Shown in pieces: positions 49,277 through 58,618 of a stretch of 64,000 nucleotides of DNA. Origin of the DNA: JACQFK01 sp036383955 (GTDB lineage Bacteria > Planctomycetota > MHYJ01 > JACPRB01); assembly GCA_036383955.1 (NCBI GenBank), contig DASVNH010000219.1, forward strand, positions 12,120-76,119. The letters are read 5' to 3'. The notes beneath the pieces were generated by a model. That model worked only from the letters and a program-made list of their open reading frames with translations, was not told the origin of the DNA and did no database searches. Made by a program: the position numbers and the translations under genes. Within the stretch, counting starts at the first letter, position 1, and the number at the start of each line of letters is the position of its first letter.

Positions 49277-52200
49277 TCACTCCTCGCGGAGGTACGGCTC
49301 GAAGGCGGGGCGGAGGGCGGGGTCCAGCTCGATCGCGCGCTTCAGGTCCGCGAGCGCTTCCGCGCGATGGCCCGCTTCCAGCTTGAGGACGCCGCGCAAG
49401 CCCCGCGCCGCCGCGAACGACGGCTTGAGCGCGAGGGCGGCGTCGAGATCCGCGATCGCGTCGGCTCGACGTCCCGCCGCCTGCCGGACGCGGGCGCGCC
49501 CGAACCGCGGCATGGGGTCCTGGGGTAGGCCGTCGACCGCCCGCGTGAACGCGACTTCCGCGGCCTCGAGCTTCTCCAGCCGCAGATGGCACTCGCCCAG
49601 CAGCACCGCCGCGTCCACGCGGCCCAGGGCGAGCGCTTTCTCGAGACACGGGACCGCCTCCGCGGCCCGCCCGCATTTCAGGTGCAGAAGGCCGATGTCC
49701 CGCAGGAGGCCCGCGTTGTCGGGCATCCGTTCCAGCGCCTGGAGGCAGTCCGCCATCGCGTCCTCGAAGCGTCCCTGCTGCTCGCGCGCGTGCCCCCGGT
49801 CCGCGTACGCCGCGCCGCTGTCGGGCGCGACCTCGAGGGCCTCGGTGGCGAGGTCCTCCGCTTCGGAGAAGCGCCGTTCCTTGATGGCCGCCCGGGCCAG
49901 CGCCAGCACGCCCTCCGGGCTCTTGTGGCCCAACTCGATCGCCCGGCGGTAGGCCTTCGCCGCCTCGGCCCGCTTCCCCTCGCGCTGGCGGAGGATCCCG
50001 AGATTGAAGTGGGCCTCCGCGTAGTCCGGCGAGAGCTCCAGCGCCTTCGCGTAGTCCTCGCCGGCCTCTTTCAGGCGGTCGGCCCGGGCCCGGATCGCCC
50101 CGCGGTTGGTGAACGCGTCGGCGGTCGGCCGCGCGCGCACCACGTGATCCATGTCCCGCTCCGCCTCCTCGAACTTTCCGAGGGCGAGAGACGAGAGGGC
50201 GCGGCCTTCCCGGCTGTCGGGGTCGGCGGGCTCGGCCTCGACCGCCCGGGCGTAGGCTTCGACGGCCTCCGCGAAGCGGCCCATCTGGTAGCGGAGATAG
50301 CCGAGATTGCAGAGCAGCGTGGTGTTCCGCGGCTGCGCTTTCAAGGCCTCTTCGAAGACGGCGTGGGCGCCGGCGAAGTCCTTCTTCTGCGTGAGGATGT
50401 TGCCGCGGAGGTTGAAGAGGTCGGAGGATCCGGGATTGATCTTGAGGGCCCGGTCGACGGCCTCCAGCGCCGGATCGAGCCGCCGCGCGAACAGCAGCAT
50501 CGTCGCCGCGTGGTACAGGAGCGTGTGGTCGTTGGGCGTGATCTCGACGGCCGCCGCCAGGTAATCCGCGGCCGCGGGGAAGTCGCCCCGCAGCAGGCGC
50601 GCGTGCCCGAGCAGGCGCAAAGGCGCGGGATCGTTGGCCTGCAGCGAGCGGGCGCGCAGCAGCGGCTCCTCGGCCCGCTCCTCGCGGCCGGGTCGCCAGC
50701 GCGCCAGCTCGGCGGCGCCCTGCAGCAGCGCTTGTTCGAAGTCGCGGGCCGCGAGGCGCCCGGCGGCCTCGATGTCGGAGAGGATCTCGGCGCGAAGGAC
50801 GTCGCCCCCTTCCGGGTTCCAGGTGAACTGCGGGAGGGCCGTCGACGTCCGCAGCGAGACGGTCTTGAGGCCGTGCTTCATGAAGAGGCGGTCGAGGCGG
50901 AGCAGGGCCCGCTCGACGTAGGCGCGCAGATGGGCCGGGTCCCGCGCGATGGCCCGCGAGAAATCGGCTTCGGCGTCCTGCCCGAGGAGGCGGCGGACGC
51001 GGCCCAGGAGATAGTGGGCGTCGGCGAACTGGGCGTCGAGCTCGACGGCCCGCGCGGCGTTCGCCTCCGCGCGTCCGAGCTGGGCCTTGTATTGCCGGAG
51101 GACGTCGTCGGACGCCTTCGCCGTGAAGCGGATCTTGTCGGCCGAGTCGAAGAGGTCGGCGGCCAGCTCGAAGTAGGGCTTGGCGTCGGCGCGGGTCCGC
51201 TGTTCGCCGGCGCGGAGCGACCACGTGCCGGCCGCGAGGAGCAGGCCCGCGGCGATGGCCGCGGCGCCGGCCGTGGCCAGCTTGTGCTTGCGGACTTTCC
51301 GCACGAGGCGGGAGACCGCCCCCACGGGCCGCGCCTGCACGGGCTCGCCGTCGAGCCAGCGGCGGAGGTCGGCGCCGAACTCCTCGGCGGTCGCGTAGCG
51401 GCGGGCCGGGTCTTTCTCGAGGCACTTGAGCGCGACGGTCTCGAGCTCGACGGGCGCGGCGGGGTTGAGCTTGCGCGGCGGCAGGGGCTCGGCGTGCGCG
51501 ACGTCCACCAGGAGCTGCGCGACGTCGTCGGACACGAACGGAGGACGTCCCGCGAGAATCTCATAGAGCAGGGCGCCGAGGGAGTAGACGTCGCTGCGCG
51601 GGCCGATCTCGTGGGCGCGCCCGCGGGCCTGCTCGGGCGACATGTAGGCCGGCGTGCCGACGGCGAAGCCCGACCCCGTGAGGCTCGACCCCGTGCGCAC
51701 GGACTTGGCGAGCCCGAAGTCCATGACGAAGACGCGGCCGCGGGCGTCGACCATGACGTTGGCGGGCTTCAGGTCGCGGTGGATGATGCCGTGCTCGTGG
51801 GCGTAGCCGACGGCCTCCGCCACGCGGGCGAGGGGCTCGACGGCCTGCCGGACGGGGGGCCGGGCGGCCAGGAGGCCGTCGAGGGTCGATCCCTCGATGT
51901 ACTGCATGGCGAAGTAGTGCTTTCCCTCGTGCGCGCCGCTCTCGTAGATCGGGGCGATGCCGGGGTGGGAGAGGGTGGCGGCGAGCTGCGCTTCGCGGAG
52001 GAAGCGCTCGCGGTCCTGGTGGGTCTCGACGCCCTTGATGAACTTCAGCGCGACGAGGCGGCGGAGGTCGGTCTGCCAGGCCTTGAAGACGACGCCCATG
52101 CCGCCGGCGCCGAGCTCGCTCAGCAGGATGTACTTGCCGAAGCGCTTCGTCGGATCCGCCGCGGCGCGTTCGATGTCGGGCTCGAGGGGCTCGGCGGTCC

Positions 52201-52417
52201 GGAGCTGCGGGTCGCTGGGGAGCTTGATCGTCTCGGCGTTGGCCGCGGCGGCCGTCAGCTCGAGGTAGATCTTCTCCGAGATGTAGCCGTGGCGGCGGAG
52301 GATGTCTTCGACCCGCTCGGTCTCCGCCCGTTTGAGAGCCTGCCCGACCTGGTCGGGCGTGGCGTAGCCCTTTTCCAGGCAGACGCGGGCGATGATCCGG
52401 TCACGTTCGCTCGGCAT
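49277..52417 (-). CDS. Ser/Thr protein kinase with C-terminal TPR array
   Basis: 1046 residues. A helical N-terminal module (residues 1-65) precedes a Hanks-type kinase (about 90-360): GELGAGGMGVVF-like glycine loop (LSELGAGGMGVVFKA), LVALKFIKG Lys, HRDLKPANVMV catalytic loop, DFGLAKS and GTPAYMSPEQARG. A transmembrane helix (LATAGAAAIAAGLLLAAGTWSL) leads to at least a dozen TPR units (NLRGNILTQKKDFAGAHAVFEEALKAQPRN; AYADRGHAREQQGRFEDAMADCLQALERMPDN) on the other side. Such kinases are abundant in planctomycetes; substrates are unknown. Confidence 0.95.
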   Translation of the reverse strand: MPSERDRIIARVCLEKGYATPDQVGQALKRAETERVEDILRRHGYISEKIYLELTAAAANAETIKLPSDPQLRTAEPLEPDIERAAADPTKRFGKYILLSELGAGGMGVVFKAWQTDLRRLVALKFIKGVETHQDRERFLREAQLAATLSHPGIAPIYESGAHEGKHYFAMQYIEGSTLDGLLAARPPVRQAVEPLARVAEAVGYAHEHGIIHRDLKPANVMVDARGRVFVMDFGLAKSVRTGSSLTGSGFAVGTPAYMSPEQARGRAHEIGPRSDVYSLGALLYEILAGRPPFVSDDVAQLLVDVAHAEPLPPRKLNPAAPVELETVALKCLEKDPARRYATAEEFGADLRRWLDGEPVQARPVGAVSRLVRKVRKHKLATAGAAAIAAGLLLAAGTWSLRAGEQRTRADAKPYFELAADLFDSADKIRFTAKASDDVLRQYKAQLGRAEANAARAVELDAQFADAHYLLGRVRRLLGQDAEADFSRAIARDPAHLRAYVERALLRLDRLFMKHGLKTVSLRTSTALPQFTWNPEGGDVLRAEILSDIEAAGRLAARDFEQALLQGAAELARWRPGREERAEEPLLRARSLQANDPAPLRLLGHARLLRGDFPAAADYLAAAVEITPNDHTLLYHAATMLLFARRLDPALEAVDRALKINPGSSDLFNLRGNILTQKKDFAGAHAVFEEALKAQPRNTTLLCNLGYLRYQMGRFAEAVEAYARAVEAEPADPDSREGRALSSLALGKFEEAERDMDHVVRARPTADAFTNRGAIRARADRLKEAGEDYAKALELSPDYAEAHFNLGILRQREGKRAEAAKAYRRAIELGHKSPEGVLALARAAIKERRFSEAEDLATEALEVAPDSGAAYADRGHAREQQGRFEDAMADCLQALERMPDNAGLLRDIGLLHLKCGRAAEAVPCLEKALALGRVDAAVLLGECHLRLEKLEAAEVAFTRAVDGLPQDPMPRFGRARVRQAAGRRADAIADLDAALALKPSFAAARGLRGVLKLEAGHRAEALADLKRAIELDPALRPAFEPYLREE

Positions 52418-52464
52418 GAGATCGCCAAGACTATGTTACCCGTCCGGCAGGGATCCGGATGAGG

Positions 52465-53178
52465 TCAAGGTCTAGGACGTTCCCCCCCGGAGGTTGTTGG
52501 GGGACTTCCTGGACCTGCCACCTGGACCTGTTTCGGGGCGGTGTGGGGGCAGTTGACGCGGAAACGGAAGTCGACCTTCGCGTGCTTCATGCAGACCGGC
52601 GCCTCGCAGCCGTCGCAGCGGTTGTTGCAGGGCGCGCCGCAGGTCCCGCAGGCGAGATCGCGCTTCCGGAAGGCGTTGACCACGAGGCGGTCGAGCCGCG
52701 GGCTGATGAGCTCCAGGGGCGTGACGGGCTTCCAGAAGGCGAGGAGCCACGGCAGGGTCATGAAGATGTAGACGAGCCACATGTTGATCGGGGCGCCGAG
52801 CTGATAGTTGGGGTGGAACTGGTAGCCCGCGTTGTTGAGCGGCCACCACGGATGGATGAGCCAGCCCGAGAGCTTCGCGTCGGTCAGGAGATGGGAGGCG
52901 AAGCAGGCGGCGACGAGGACGACGGCCGTCGCGCGCTTCTTCGCGGGATAGCTCCAGAAGTGCCAGGCCGCCAGCGCGACGCAGAGGGCGCCGGTGAAGA
53001 CGTTGTGCCCGAACGTGTGATGCCAGCGATCGTAGTTCTCCTTGCCGGCGAGCATGGCGAGGGCGTCGACGTCCGGCAGGATCGCGGCGGCCGTGCACCA
53101 CGCGCGGAGGCGGCGGTCGGAGGTCGGGACCGCCACCCCCACCACCCACCCGAGCGCCGCGTGCGTCTGCCCGAACAT
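52465..53178 (-). CDS. Membrane-bound metal-dependent hydrolase (YdjM/DUF457-like)
   Basis: 237 residues. MFGQTHAALGWVVGV, AAILPDVDALAMLAG, RWHHTFGHNVFTGAL and ASHLLTDAKLSGWLIHPWWP carry the conserved His/Asp residues of the YdjM-like LexA-regulated/DUF457 group. The C-terminus adds a Cys-rich ribbon (LACGTCGAPCNNRCDGCEAPVCMKHAKVDFRFRVNCPH), which is not usual. The last 20 residues are encoded by a repeat-like intergenic sequence (AGGTC/GGACCT units), so the stop has probably drifted. Confidence 0.85.
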   Translation of the reverse strand: MFGQTHAALGWVVGVAVPTSDRRLRAWCTAAAILPDVDALAMLAGKENYDRWHHTFGHNVFTGALCVALAAWHFWSYPAKKRATAVVLVAACFASHLLTDAKLSGWLIHPWWPLNNAGYQFHPNYQLGAPINMWLVYIFMTLPWLLAFWKPVTPLELISPRLDRLVVNAFRKRDLACGTCGAPCNNRCDGCEAPVCMKHAKVDFRFRVNCPHTAPKQVQVAGPGSPPTTSGGERPRP

Positions 53179-53196
53179 GCGCCCGTAGTCTACCCT

Positions 53197-53230
53197 CCGG
53201 TTCCGGTTCCGGTTCCGGATCCGGGTCCGG
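53197..53230. repeat. (CCGGTT)n hexamer repeat
   Basis: Three to four CCGGTT units followed by CCGGAT, CCGGGT. It separates the hydrolase start from the stop of the dehydrogenase gene. A similar GGTTCC tract occurs at 57185-57211 in front of another minus-strand gene's stop. Confidence 0.7.
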
Positions 53231-53977
53231 TCACTGCGCGGACCAGCCGCCGTCGACGGTCAGGGAGGCGCCGCGGATCTGGGCGGCCGCGTCCGAGCAG
53301 AGGAAGACCGCCAGCGCGCCGATCTGCTCCGGCGTGGCGAACTCCATCGACGGCTGCTTCTCTCCCAGCAGGAGGTCGCGGGCCTCCTCCGACGGGATGC
53401 CGTCGCGCTTCGCTCGGTCGTCGATCTGCTTCTGCACCAGCGGGGTCAGGACCCAGCCCGGGCAGATCGCGTTGCAGGTGATGCCGGTCCGCGCGGTTTC
53501 GAGCGCGACGACCTTGGTCAGCCCGACCAGCCCGTGCTTGGCCGCCACGTAGGCCGATTTGTTGGGCGACGCGACCAGGCCGTGCACCGAGGCGATGTTG
53601 ATGATCCGGCCCCAGTTCTTCGACCGCATCCGCGGCAGCGCGGCGCGGATCGTGTGGAAGCAGGCGCTCAGGTTCACCGCCAGCACCTTGTCCCAGCGCT
53701 CCTCGGGAAACGACTCGACCGCAGACACGTGCTGGATGCCGGCGTTGTTGACGAGGATGTCGACGTCCCCCGCCCGCTCCATCATCGCGCGGACGTGTTC
53801 GGGCTTGGAGAGGTCGGCGCCGCTGTAGTCGACCTTCACCTTGAACTCGGCGGCCACCCGCGCGGCTTCGTGCTCGTTGTCGAGGCCGTTCATGAGGAGG
53901 TCGATGCCCTTCGCCGCGAGCGCCCGGGCGATGCCCAGCCCGATGCCGCTGGTGGAGCCGGTCACGATCGCTTTCAT
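53231..53977 (-). CDS. D-3-hydroxybutyrate dehydrogenase (SDR family)
   Basis: 248 residues, a classical short-chain dehydrogenase: cofactor loop TGSTSGIGLGIA, NNAG, catalytic Ser in IINIASVHGLVAS and YVAAKHGLV (Y-x3-K), then ICPGWVLTPLVQKQI, typical of 3-hydroxybutyrate dehydrogenase. It oxidises 3-hydroxybutyrate to acetoacetate with NAD+. Its start overlaps the GntP permease stop, a common pairing for hydroxybutyrate use. Substrate is inferred from motif and neighbour. Confidence 0.87.
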   Translation of the reverse strand: MKAIVTGSTSGIGLGIARALAAKGIDLLMNGLDNEHEAARVAAEFKVKVDYSGADLSKPEHVRAMMERAGDVDILVNNAGIQHVSAVESFPEERWDKVLAVNLSACFHTIRAALPRMRSKNWGRIINIASVHGLVASPNKSAYVAAKHGLVGLTKVVALETARTGITCNAICPGWVLTPLVQKQIDDRAKRDGIPSEEARDLLLGEKQPSMEFATPEQIGALAVFLCSDAAAQIRGASLTVDGGWSAQ

Positions 53978-55359
53978 CAGACGATCCCGAAAAGACAGTA
54001 GGCCCCGATGACGACGAAGACGGCGGCGGTTTTCACGCAGGTGATCGCGAAGATGTCGACGTAGGACGTCTTGTGCGTCAGCCCGGTCACCGCCAGCAGC
54101 GTGATGACGGCGCCGTTGTGCGGGAGGGTGTCCATCCCGCCGCTGGCCATCGAGGCGACGCGATGCAGCACCTCGAGAGGGACTTGGGCCGCGTGGGCGG
54201 CCGCGATGAACGTGTCGGACATGAGGGCGAGGGCGATGCTCATGCCGCCCGACGCGGAGCCGGTGATGCCCGCGAGGGTGGTGACGGTGACGGCTTCGTT
54301 GACGAGGACGTGGGGGATCGATTTCAGCGCCGCCGCGATGGAGAGGAAGCCGGGGAGCGCCGCGATGACGCCGCCGAAGCCGTACTCGGACGCGGTGTTG
54401 AGGGAGGCGAGGAGCGAGCCGCCGATGGCGGCCTGGCTGCCTTCCCGGAAGCGGGCGCGGATCGGCTTGAAGGCGAGGGCGACGACCGTCAGGATCCCCA
54501 CGAGGAGGGCGCCTTCGACGGCCCAGATGGAGGCGAGCTTGGCGACGTCCGTCGTCAGCGTCTTGCCCGACGCCAGCGTGGTGGAGTGCGACGTCCCATA
54601 AGACCGGAGGATTAAGATCGTGAAGACTTTGTTCAAGACGCCGACGAGCAGCAGGGGGAGGAGCGCGACGGCCGGCGGCGGCAGCCGTTCCTCGGCGAAG
54701 GGCTCGGGCTCTTGTTTGAGGTCGACACCGTAACCTTCCCCGACGGCCCGCCGGCGCCGCCACTCCAGGTAGGCGAGCCCGACGCCCAGGATGAACATCG
54801 AGCCGATCAGGCCGAGCCACGGGGCGGCCCAGGCGGTCGTCTTGAAGAACGTGGTCGGGATGATGTTCTGGATCTGGGGCGAGCCGGGCAGGGAGTCCAT
54901 CGTGAACGTGAACGCGCCCAACGCGATCGTCGCCGGGATGAGGCGCTTGGGGATGTCGCTCCTCCGGAACATCTCCGCCGCGAACGGATAGACCGCGAAC
55001 ACCACGACGAACAGCGACACGCCGCCGTACGTGAGCAGCGCGCACACCAAGACGATCGTGAGGATGGCGCGTTCGGCGCCGACGACCCGGACCGCGGCGG
55101 CGACGATGGACTTCGAGAAGCCGGACAGCTCGATGACTTTCCCGAAGACCGCGCCGAGCAGGAAGACGGGGAAGTAGAGCTTGAGGAAGCCGACGAGGTT
55201 TTCCATGAAGATCCCGCTGAACATCGGCGGGACCAACGCTGGATCGGTGAGCAGGACCGCCAGCAGCGCGCAGACGGGCGCGAACAGGATCACGCTCATC
55301 CCGCGGTAGGCGACGAACATCAGCAGGGCCAGGGCGCCCAGAGCCACGAGCACGCTCAT
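53977..55359 (-). CDS. GntP-family permease
   Basis: 460 residues with about 12 membrane helices. YPFAAEMFRRSDIPKRLIPATIALGAFTFTMDSLPGSPQIQNIIPTTFFKTTAWAAPWLGLIGSMF and ITGSASGGMSIALALMSDTFI ... SGGMDTLPHNGAVITLL are hallmark GntP segments. Family members import gluconate or similar carboxylates; the coupled dehydrogenase points to 3-hydroxybutyrate. Confidence 0.9.
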   Translation of the reverse strand: MSVLVALGALALLMFVAYRGMSVILFAPVCALLAVLLTDPALVPPMFSGIFMENLVGFLKLYFPVFLLGAVFGKVIELSGFSKSIVAAAVRVVGAERAILTIVLVCALLTYGGVSLFVVVFAVYPFAAEMFRRSDIPKRLIPATIALGAFTFTMDSLPGSPQIQNIIPTTFFKTTAWAAPWLGLIGSMFILGVGLAYLEWRRRRAVGEGYGVDLKQEPEPFAEERLPPPAVALLPLLLVGVLNKVFTILILRSYGTSHSTTLASGKTLTTDVAKLASIWAVEGALLVGILTVVALAFKPIRARFREGSQAAIGGSLLASLNTASEYGFGGVIAALPGFLSIAAALKSIPHVLVNEAVTVTTLAGITGSASGGMSIALALMSDTFIAAAHAAQVPLEVLHRVASMASGGMDTLPHNGAVITLLAVTGLTHKTSYVDIFAITCVKTAAVFVVIGAYCLFGIV

Positions 55360-55462
55360 CGGCCGCCCATGTTACCCGACGGGACGTCGACCTTGATCGA
55401 TCCACGAACCGCGCCCCTTTGGCGAGAGCATGCTCCATAATGGACGGGTCTGGGGTGGACGC

Positions 55463-55783
55463 ATGTACAAGAGCTCGCTGGGTCCGAAGGGTGTCGGAGC
55501 CTTCCTTGAAGAAGAGGGCGGCGTCGTCTGGTTCTACCTCTTCGACGACCATCGCGAAGAATCAAAGAAGATCGTGACGGCCTTGAAGGTGTGTTCGCGC
55601 GGGCATGGCCTGAAAAGCAAAGACTTCCATCTCGTGTGGGACAAGACGGGCACCCGCGTGGGACTTCAGATCCGCGGAGAGTTGTGGGCCGTCTTCGATA
55701 CAAAGAAACTGAAGAGTCGCTATTCGAGCTACGAACCGGACGGCGCACCGGACCTACCCCCGGGAGCCGTGAAGGGTTTCTAG
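55463..55783 (+). CDS. 106-residue protein, unknown function
   Basis: Start at ATG 55463 behind GGGGTGG (an in-frame ATG at 55430 is possible). An alpha/beta protein (VGAFLEEEGGVVWFYLFDDHREESKKIVTALKVCS) with a Pro-rich C-terminus and no recognised domain. Base composition is slightly more AT-rich than neighbours. Its TAG stop shares CTAG with the convergent oxidoreductase gene. Confidence 0.6.
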   Translation: MYKSSLGPKGVGAFLEEEGGVVWFYLFDDHREESKKIVTALKVCSRGHGLKSKDFHLVWDKTGTRVGLQIRGELWAVFDTKKLKSRYSSYEPDGAPDLPPGAVKGF

Positions 55784-57033
55784 AGCGTCCACCCCTTGCG
55801 GTACTCGCGGCGGAGGAAGGCGTCGGCTTCGGGGCAGTTCTTCGCCTTGAGGGCGGCCGAGTCCCACTCGATCTTCTTGCCGCTGCGATAGGCGACGTTG
55901 CCGAGCAGCACGCACTCGGTCAGCAGGCCGGCGTAGTCGAAGTTGCAGAGGGCCGGCGGGCCGCCCTTGCACGCGGCGATCCACTCGTTGTGGTGGCCGG
56001 GCGAGCTGGGGATCGATTTCTTGGGCGCCTCGAAGTCGATGAACTTCTCCTCGGGCCAGAGCTTCAGGTTGTTGTAGTCCGCGAAGAGCATGCCCTTCTC
56101 GCCGACGAAGCAGTTGCCGCTGTTCCACTTGAGGCGGTCCTGCGAGAAGATCTCGGGCTTCTGCTCGCCGTGGGTCCAGTGCACCTTCACGTCGCCGAAG
56201 TCCCAGGTGACTTTCAGCCAGGGCGGCCCGCCGACCTCGTTCACGGGCGGGCCTTCCGCCACGCAGGTCTTCGGGACCTTGAGCCCGAGGGCCCAGAAGG
56301 GGAGGTCGATGTGATGACATCCCATGTCCGCGAGGTCGCCGCCCCCGTAATTCCAGTACTTGCGCCAGCCCGTCGGATGGAAGCCCTTCGAGAACGGCCG
56401 CTCGGCCGCCGGACCCGTCCAGAGATCCCAGCTGAGGGTCGGAGGCAGGGGATCGTCCTTGGGCCAGCCGCCCGCCGTCCAGCGCACGCCGCCCAGGTTG
56501 ACGTGGACGTCCGTCACCTTGCCGATCGCGCCGGCCTGGATGAGCTCGACGACCCGCCGGTAGTTGTCGCCCGCGTGGATCTGCGTGCCCATCTGCGTCG
56601 CGAGCTTCTTCGACGACGCGAGCTCCCGCATCACGCGAGCCTCGTAGATCGAATGGGAGAGCGGCTTCTCGCTGTAGAGGTGTTTCCCGGCCTTCATCGC
56701 CGCCATGCCGATCGGCGCGTGCAGGTGGTCGGGCGTCGAGACGCATACGGCGTCGATGCTCTTGTCTTTCTCGAGCATCTCGCGGAAGTCGGCCCAGGTC
56801 GACGCCTTGGGCAGCTTCTCGGCGGCCTTGCCGAGAAAGGTGGCGTCGACGTCGCACAGCGCCACGATGTTCTCGCCGGCGAGATTCTTCAGGTGGTCGG
56901 CGCCGCGCATGCCCGCGACACCCACCACCGCCACGTTCAGCTTGGCGTTGGGAGACTTGTCCTGGCCGTAGCCGCGCGCGACGCCGGCGACCCAGAACCC
57001 CGCGGCGCCTTTGAGAAAGTCGCGACGCTTCAT
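55780..57033 (-). CDS. Tat-exported Gfo/Idh/MocA-family oxidoreductase
   Basis: 417 residues. Tat signal MKRRDFLKGAAGFWVAGVARG; Rossmann start NVAVVGVAGMRGADHLKN; KPLSHSIYEA (EKP motif, Lys catalytic) near residue 142; and C-terminal sheet with GGGDLADMGCHHIDLPFWAL containing the usual D-x3-H. Exported members act as NAD(P)-dependent or glycosidase-like enzymes on sugars. About 57% similar in layout to the next gene, suggesting a tandem duplication. Confidence 0.9.
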   Translation of the reverse strand: MKRRDFLKGAAGFWVAGVARGYGQDKSPNAKLNVAVVGVAGMRGADHLKNLAGENIVALCDVDATFLGKAAEKLPKASTWADFREMLEKDKSIDAVCVSTPDHLHAPIGMAAMKAGKHLYSEKPLSHSIYEARVMRELASSKKLATQMGTQIHAGDNYRRVVELIQAGAIGKVTDVHVNLGGVRWTAGGWPKDDPLPPTLSWDLWTGPAAERPFSKGFHPTGWRKYWNYGGGDLADMGCHHIDLPFWALGLKVPKTCVAEGPPVNEVGGPPWLKVTWDFGDVKVHWTHGEQKPEIFSQDRLKWNSGNCFVGEKGMLFADYNNLKLWPEEKFIDFEAPKKSIPSSPGHHNEWIAACKGGPPALCNFDYAGLLTECVLLGNVAYRSGKKIEWDSAALKAKNCPEADAFLRREYRKGWTL

Positions 57034-57120
57034 CCCATCACCCTCGTCCCCGTCTTCTCACACCCGAGGGGCAGGGGGGGAATCCCTGTTCCCGGTCTGT
57101 CATTCCCCCGCCAAAACGCG

Positions 57121-57215
57121 GGGGCCCGGCCATCGTTCCTTGGCCTTGACCTTGACCTTGACCTGTTCGGGGGGCCCGGCCGTCGTTCCGGTTCCGGTTC
57201 CGGTTCCGGGTCCTA
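57121..57215. repeat. Compound hexamer repeat between the two oxidoreductase genes
   Basis: A 19-bp direct repeat GGGGCCCGGCCaTCGTTCC (57121-57139 and about 57171-57189, one difference) precedes two different hexamer tracts: TTGACC units in the first copy and GGTTCC units in the second. The unit sequence changes while the frame of the element is kept. The upstream part (57060-57118) also has GGGGGGAATCCC/CATTCCCCCG runs. Confidence 0.7.
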
Positions 57216-58559
57216 CGCGAGCTCCCAGCCCTTCCGGTACTCGCGCTTGATCAGGCGGTCGGCCTCCGGCGCGTTCGTCGCGCGCAGGGCCTTGGCGTCC
57301 CACTCGATCTTCTTGCCGACGCGGTAGGCGATGGAAGCGAGGTGGTTGGCCTCGGTGAGCGGCCCGGCGTAGCCGAAGTGGCTGAGCGTGGGCGCGCCGG
57401 TCTTGGCGCCGTGGATCCACTCCTGGTGGTGGCCCAGGGACTTGGCGATCGACTCCGGCGGCCGCTTGAAGTCCTTGAACTTGTCCTCGGGCAGCAGCAT
57501 GTTGCGGCCGTAGTCGGCGAGCAGCCAGCCGTCGCTGCCGATGAACAGGCAGCCGCTCTTGAAGTCGGGCGAGCCGTCCTTTTTCTTGGGGAGCTTGCCT
57601 TCCGTGTAGGCGGGCGGCTTCTCGGTGCCCTGGTACCAGGTCAGCTTGACGGCCGGCTCGGCGTATTCGTAGGTCGCGCGGAACGAGGCCGGGGCGAGCT
57701 CGGCGTGGGCGGGCGGGCCGAAGGCCTCGATCGTCTTCGGGTGCTTGAGCCCGAGGGCCCAGAAGGGGAGGTCGTTCCAGTGGCTCCCCAGGTCGCTCAT
57801 CGTGCCGCTCGCGAAGTCCCACCAGCGGTACCACTTCGGGCCGGGATGGTAGACGTTGTGGAAGGGACGCTCCGGGGCCGGGCCCACGAAGAGGTCCCAG
57901 TCGAGGCCGGCCGGGATCGGCGAGGCCTGGGCCGGGCGGCTCTGCACGTTCACGATGTCGCCGTTCGCGGCGGCGTCCTCGGGCGACTGCAGGCCCCAGG
58001 CGCGGTCGACCCAGACGTGGACTTCGCTGACCTTGCCGATGGCGCCGCCCTGGATGAGCTCGACGACCCGCCGGTAGTTGTCGCTCGCGTGCAGCTGCGT
58101 GCCCATCTGCGTCGCGACCTTGGCCTGGGCCGTCGCCTCCGCGATCACGCGCGCCTCCCAGACGCCGTGGGTGAGGGGCTTTTCGCAGTAGACGTGCTTT
58201 TTCAGCTTGAGGGCCGGGAGCGTCGCGAACGCGTGAGTGTGCTCGGCCGTCGAGACGACCACCGCGTCGTAGGTCTTCTCGTCGTCCCACATCTTGCGGA
58301 AGTCGACGTACTTCTTCGCCCCCGGGTACTTCGCCGCCGCTTTTTCCACGTTCGGCGCGAACGTGTCGCAGAGCGCGACGACGTTCTCGAGGGGCCCGAC
58401 GACCCCCAGGTTGGCGCCGCCTCGACCTCCCGAGCCGATGAAGGCGACGTTGAGCTTGGCGTTGGGAGACTTCTCCTGGCCGAAGCCGCGCTGGACCCCG
58501 GCGACCCAGAAGCCCGCGGCGGTCGACGCCTTGAGGAAGTCGCGGCGATTGCTGCGCAT
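57213..58559 (-). CDS. Tat-exported Gfo/Idh/MocA-family oxidoreductase
   Basis: 448 residues. Tat signal (SNRRDFLKASTAAGFWVAGVQRG), NAD-binding NVAFIGSGGRGGANLG, catalytic CEKPLTHGVWEARVIAE, and FASGTMSDLGSHWNDLPFWALGLKHP with the D..H..D pattern. Longer than its neighbour by about 30 residues in the middle (RAWGLQSPEDAAANGDIVNVQ). Planctomycetes keep many such genes beside sulfatases and glycosidases for sugar processing. Confidence 0.9.
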   Translation of the reverse strand: MRSNRRDFLKASTAAGFWVAGVQRGFGQEKSPNAKLNVAFIGSGGRGGANLGVVGPLENVVALCDTFAPNVEKAAAKYPGAKKYVDFRKMWDDEKTYDAVVVSTAEHTHAFATLPALKLKKHVYCEKPLTHGVWEARVIAEATAQAKVATQMGTQLHASDNYRRVVELIQGGAIGKVSEVHVWVDRAWGLQSPEDAAANGDIVNVQSRPAQASPIPAGLDWDLFVGPAPERPFHNVYHPGPKWYRWWDFASGTMSDLGSHWNDLPFWALGLKHPKTIEAFGPPAHAELAPASFRATYEYAEPAVKLTWYQGTEKPPAYTEGKLPKKKDGSPDFKSGCLFIGSDGWLLADYGRNMLLPEDKFKDFKRPPESIAKSLGHHQEWIHGAKTGAPTLSHFGYAGPLTEANHLASIAYRVGKKIEWDAKALRATNAPEADRLIKREYRKGWELA

Positions 58560-58618
58560 GGTTGGCCCCTCTTTAAAGTCCGCCTACGTTACGCCGCCGG
58601 ACGTCGAGTATTTTTCAA

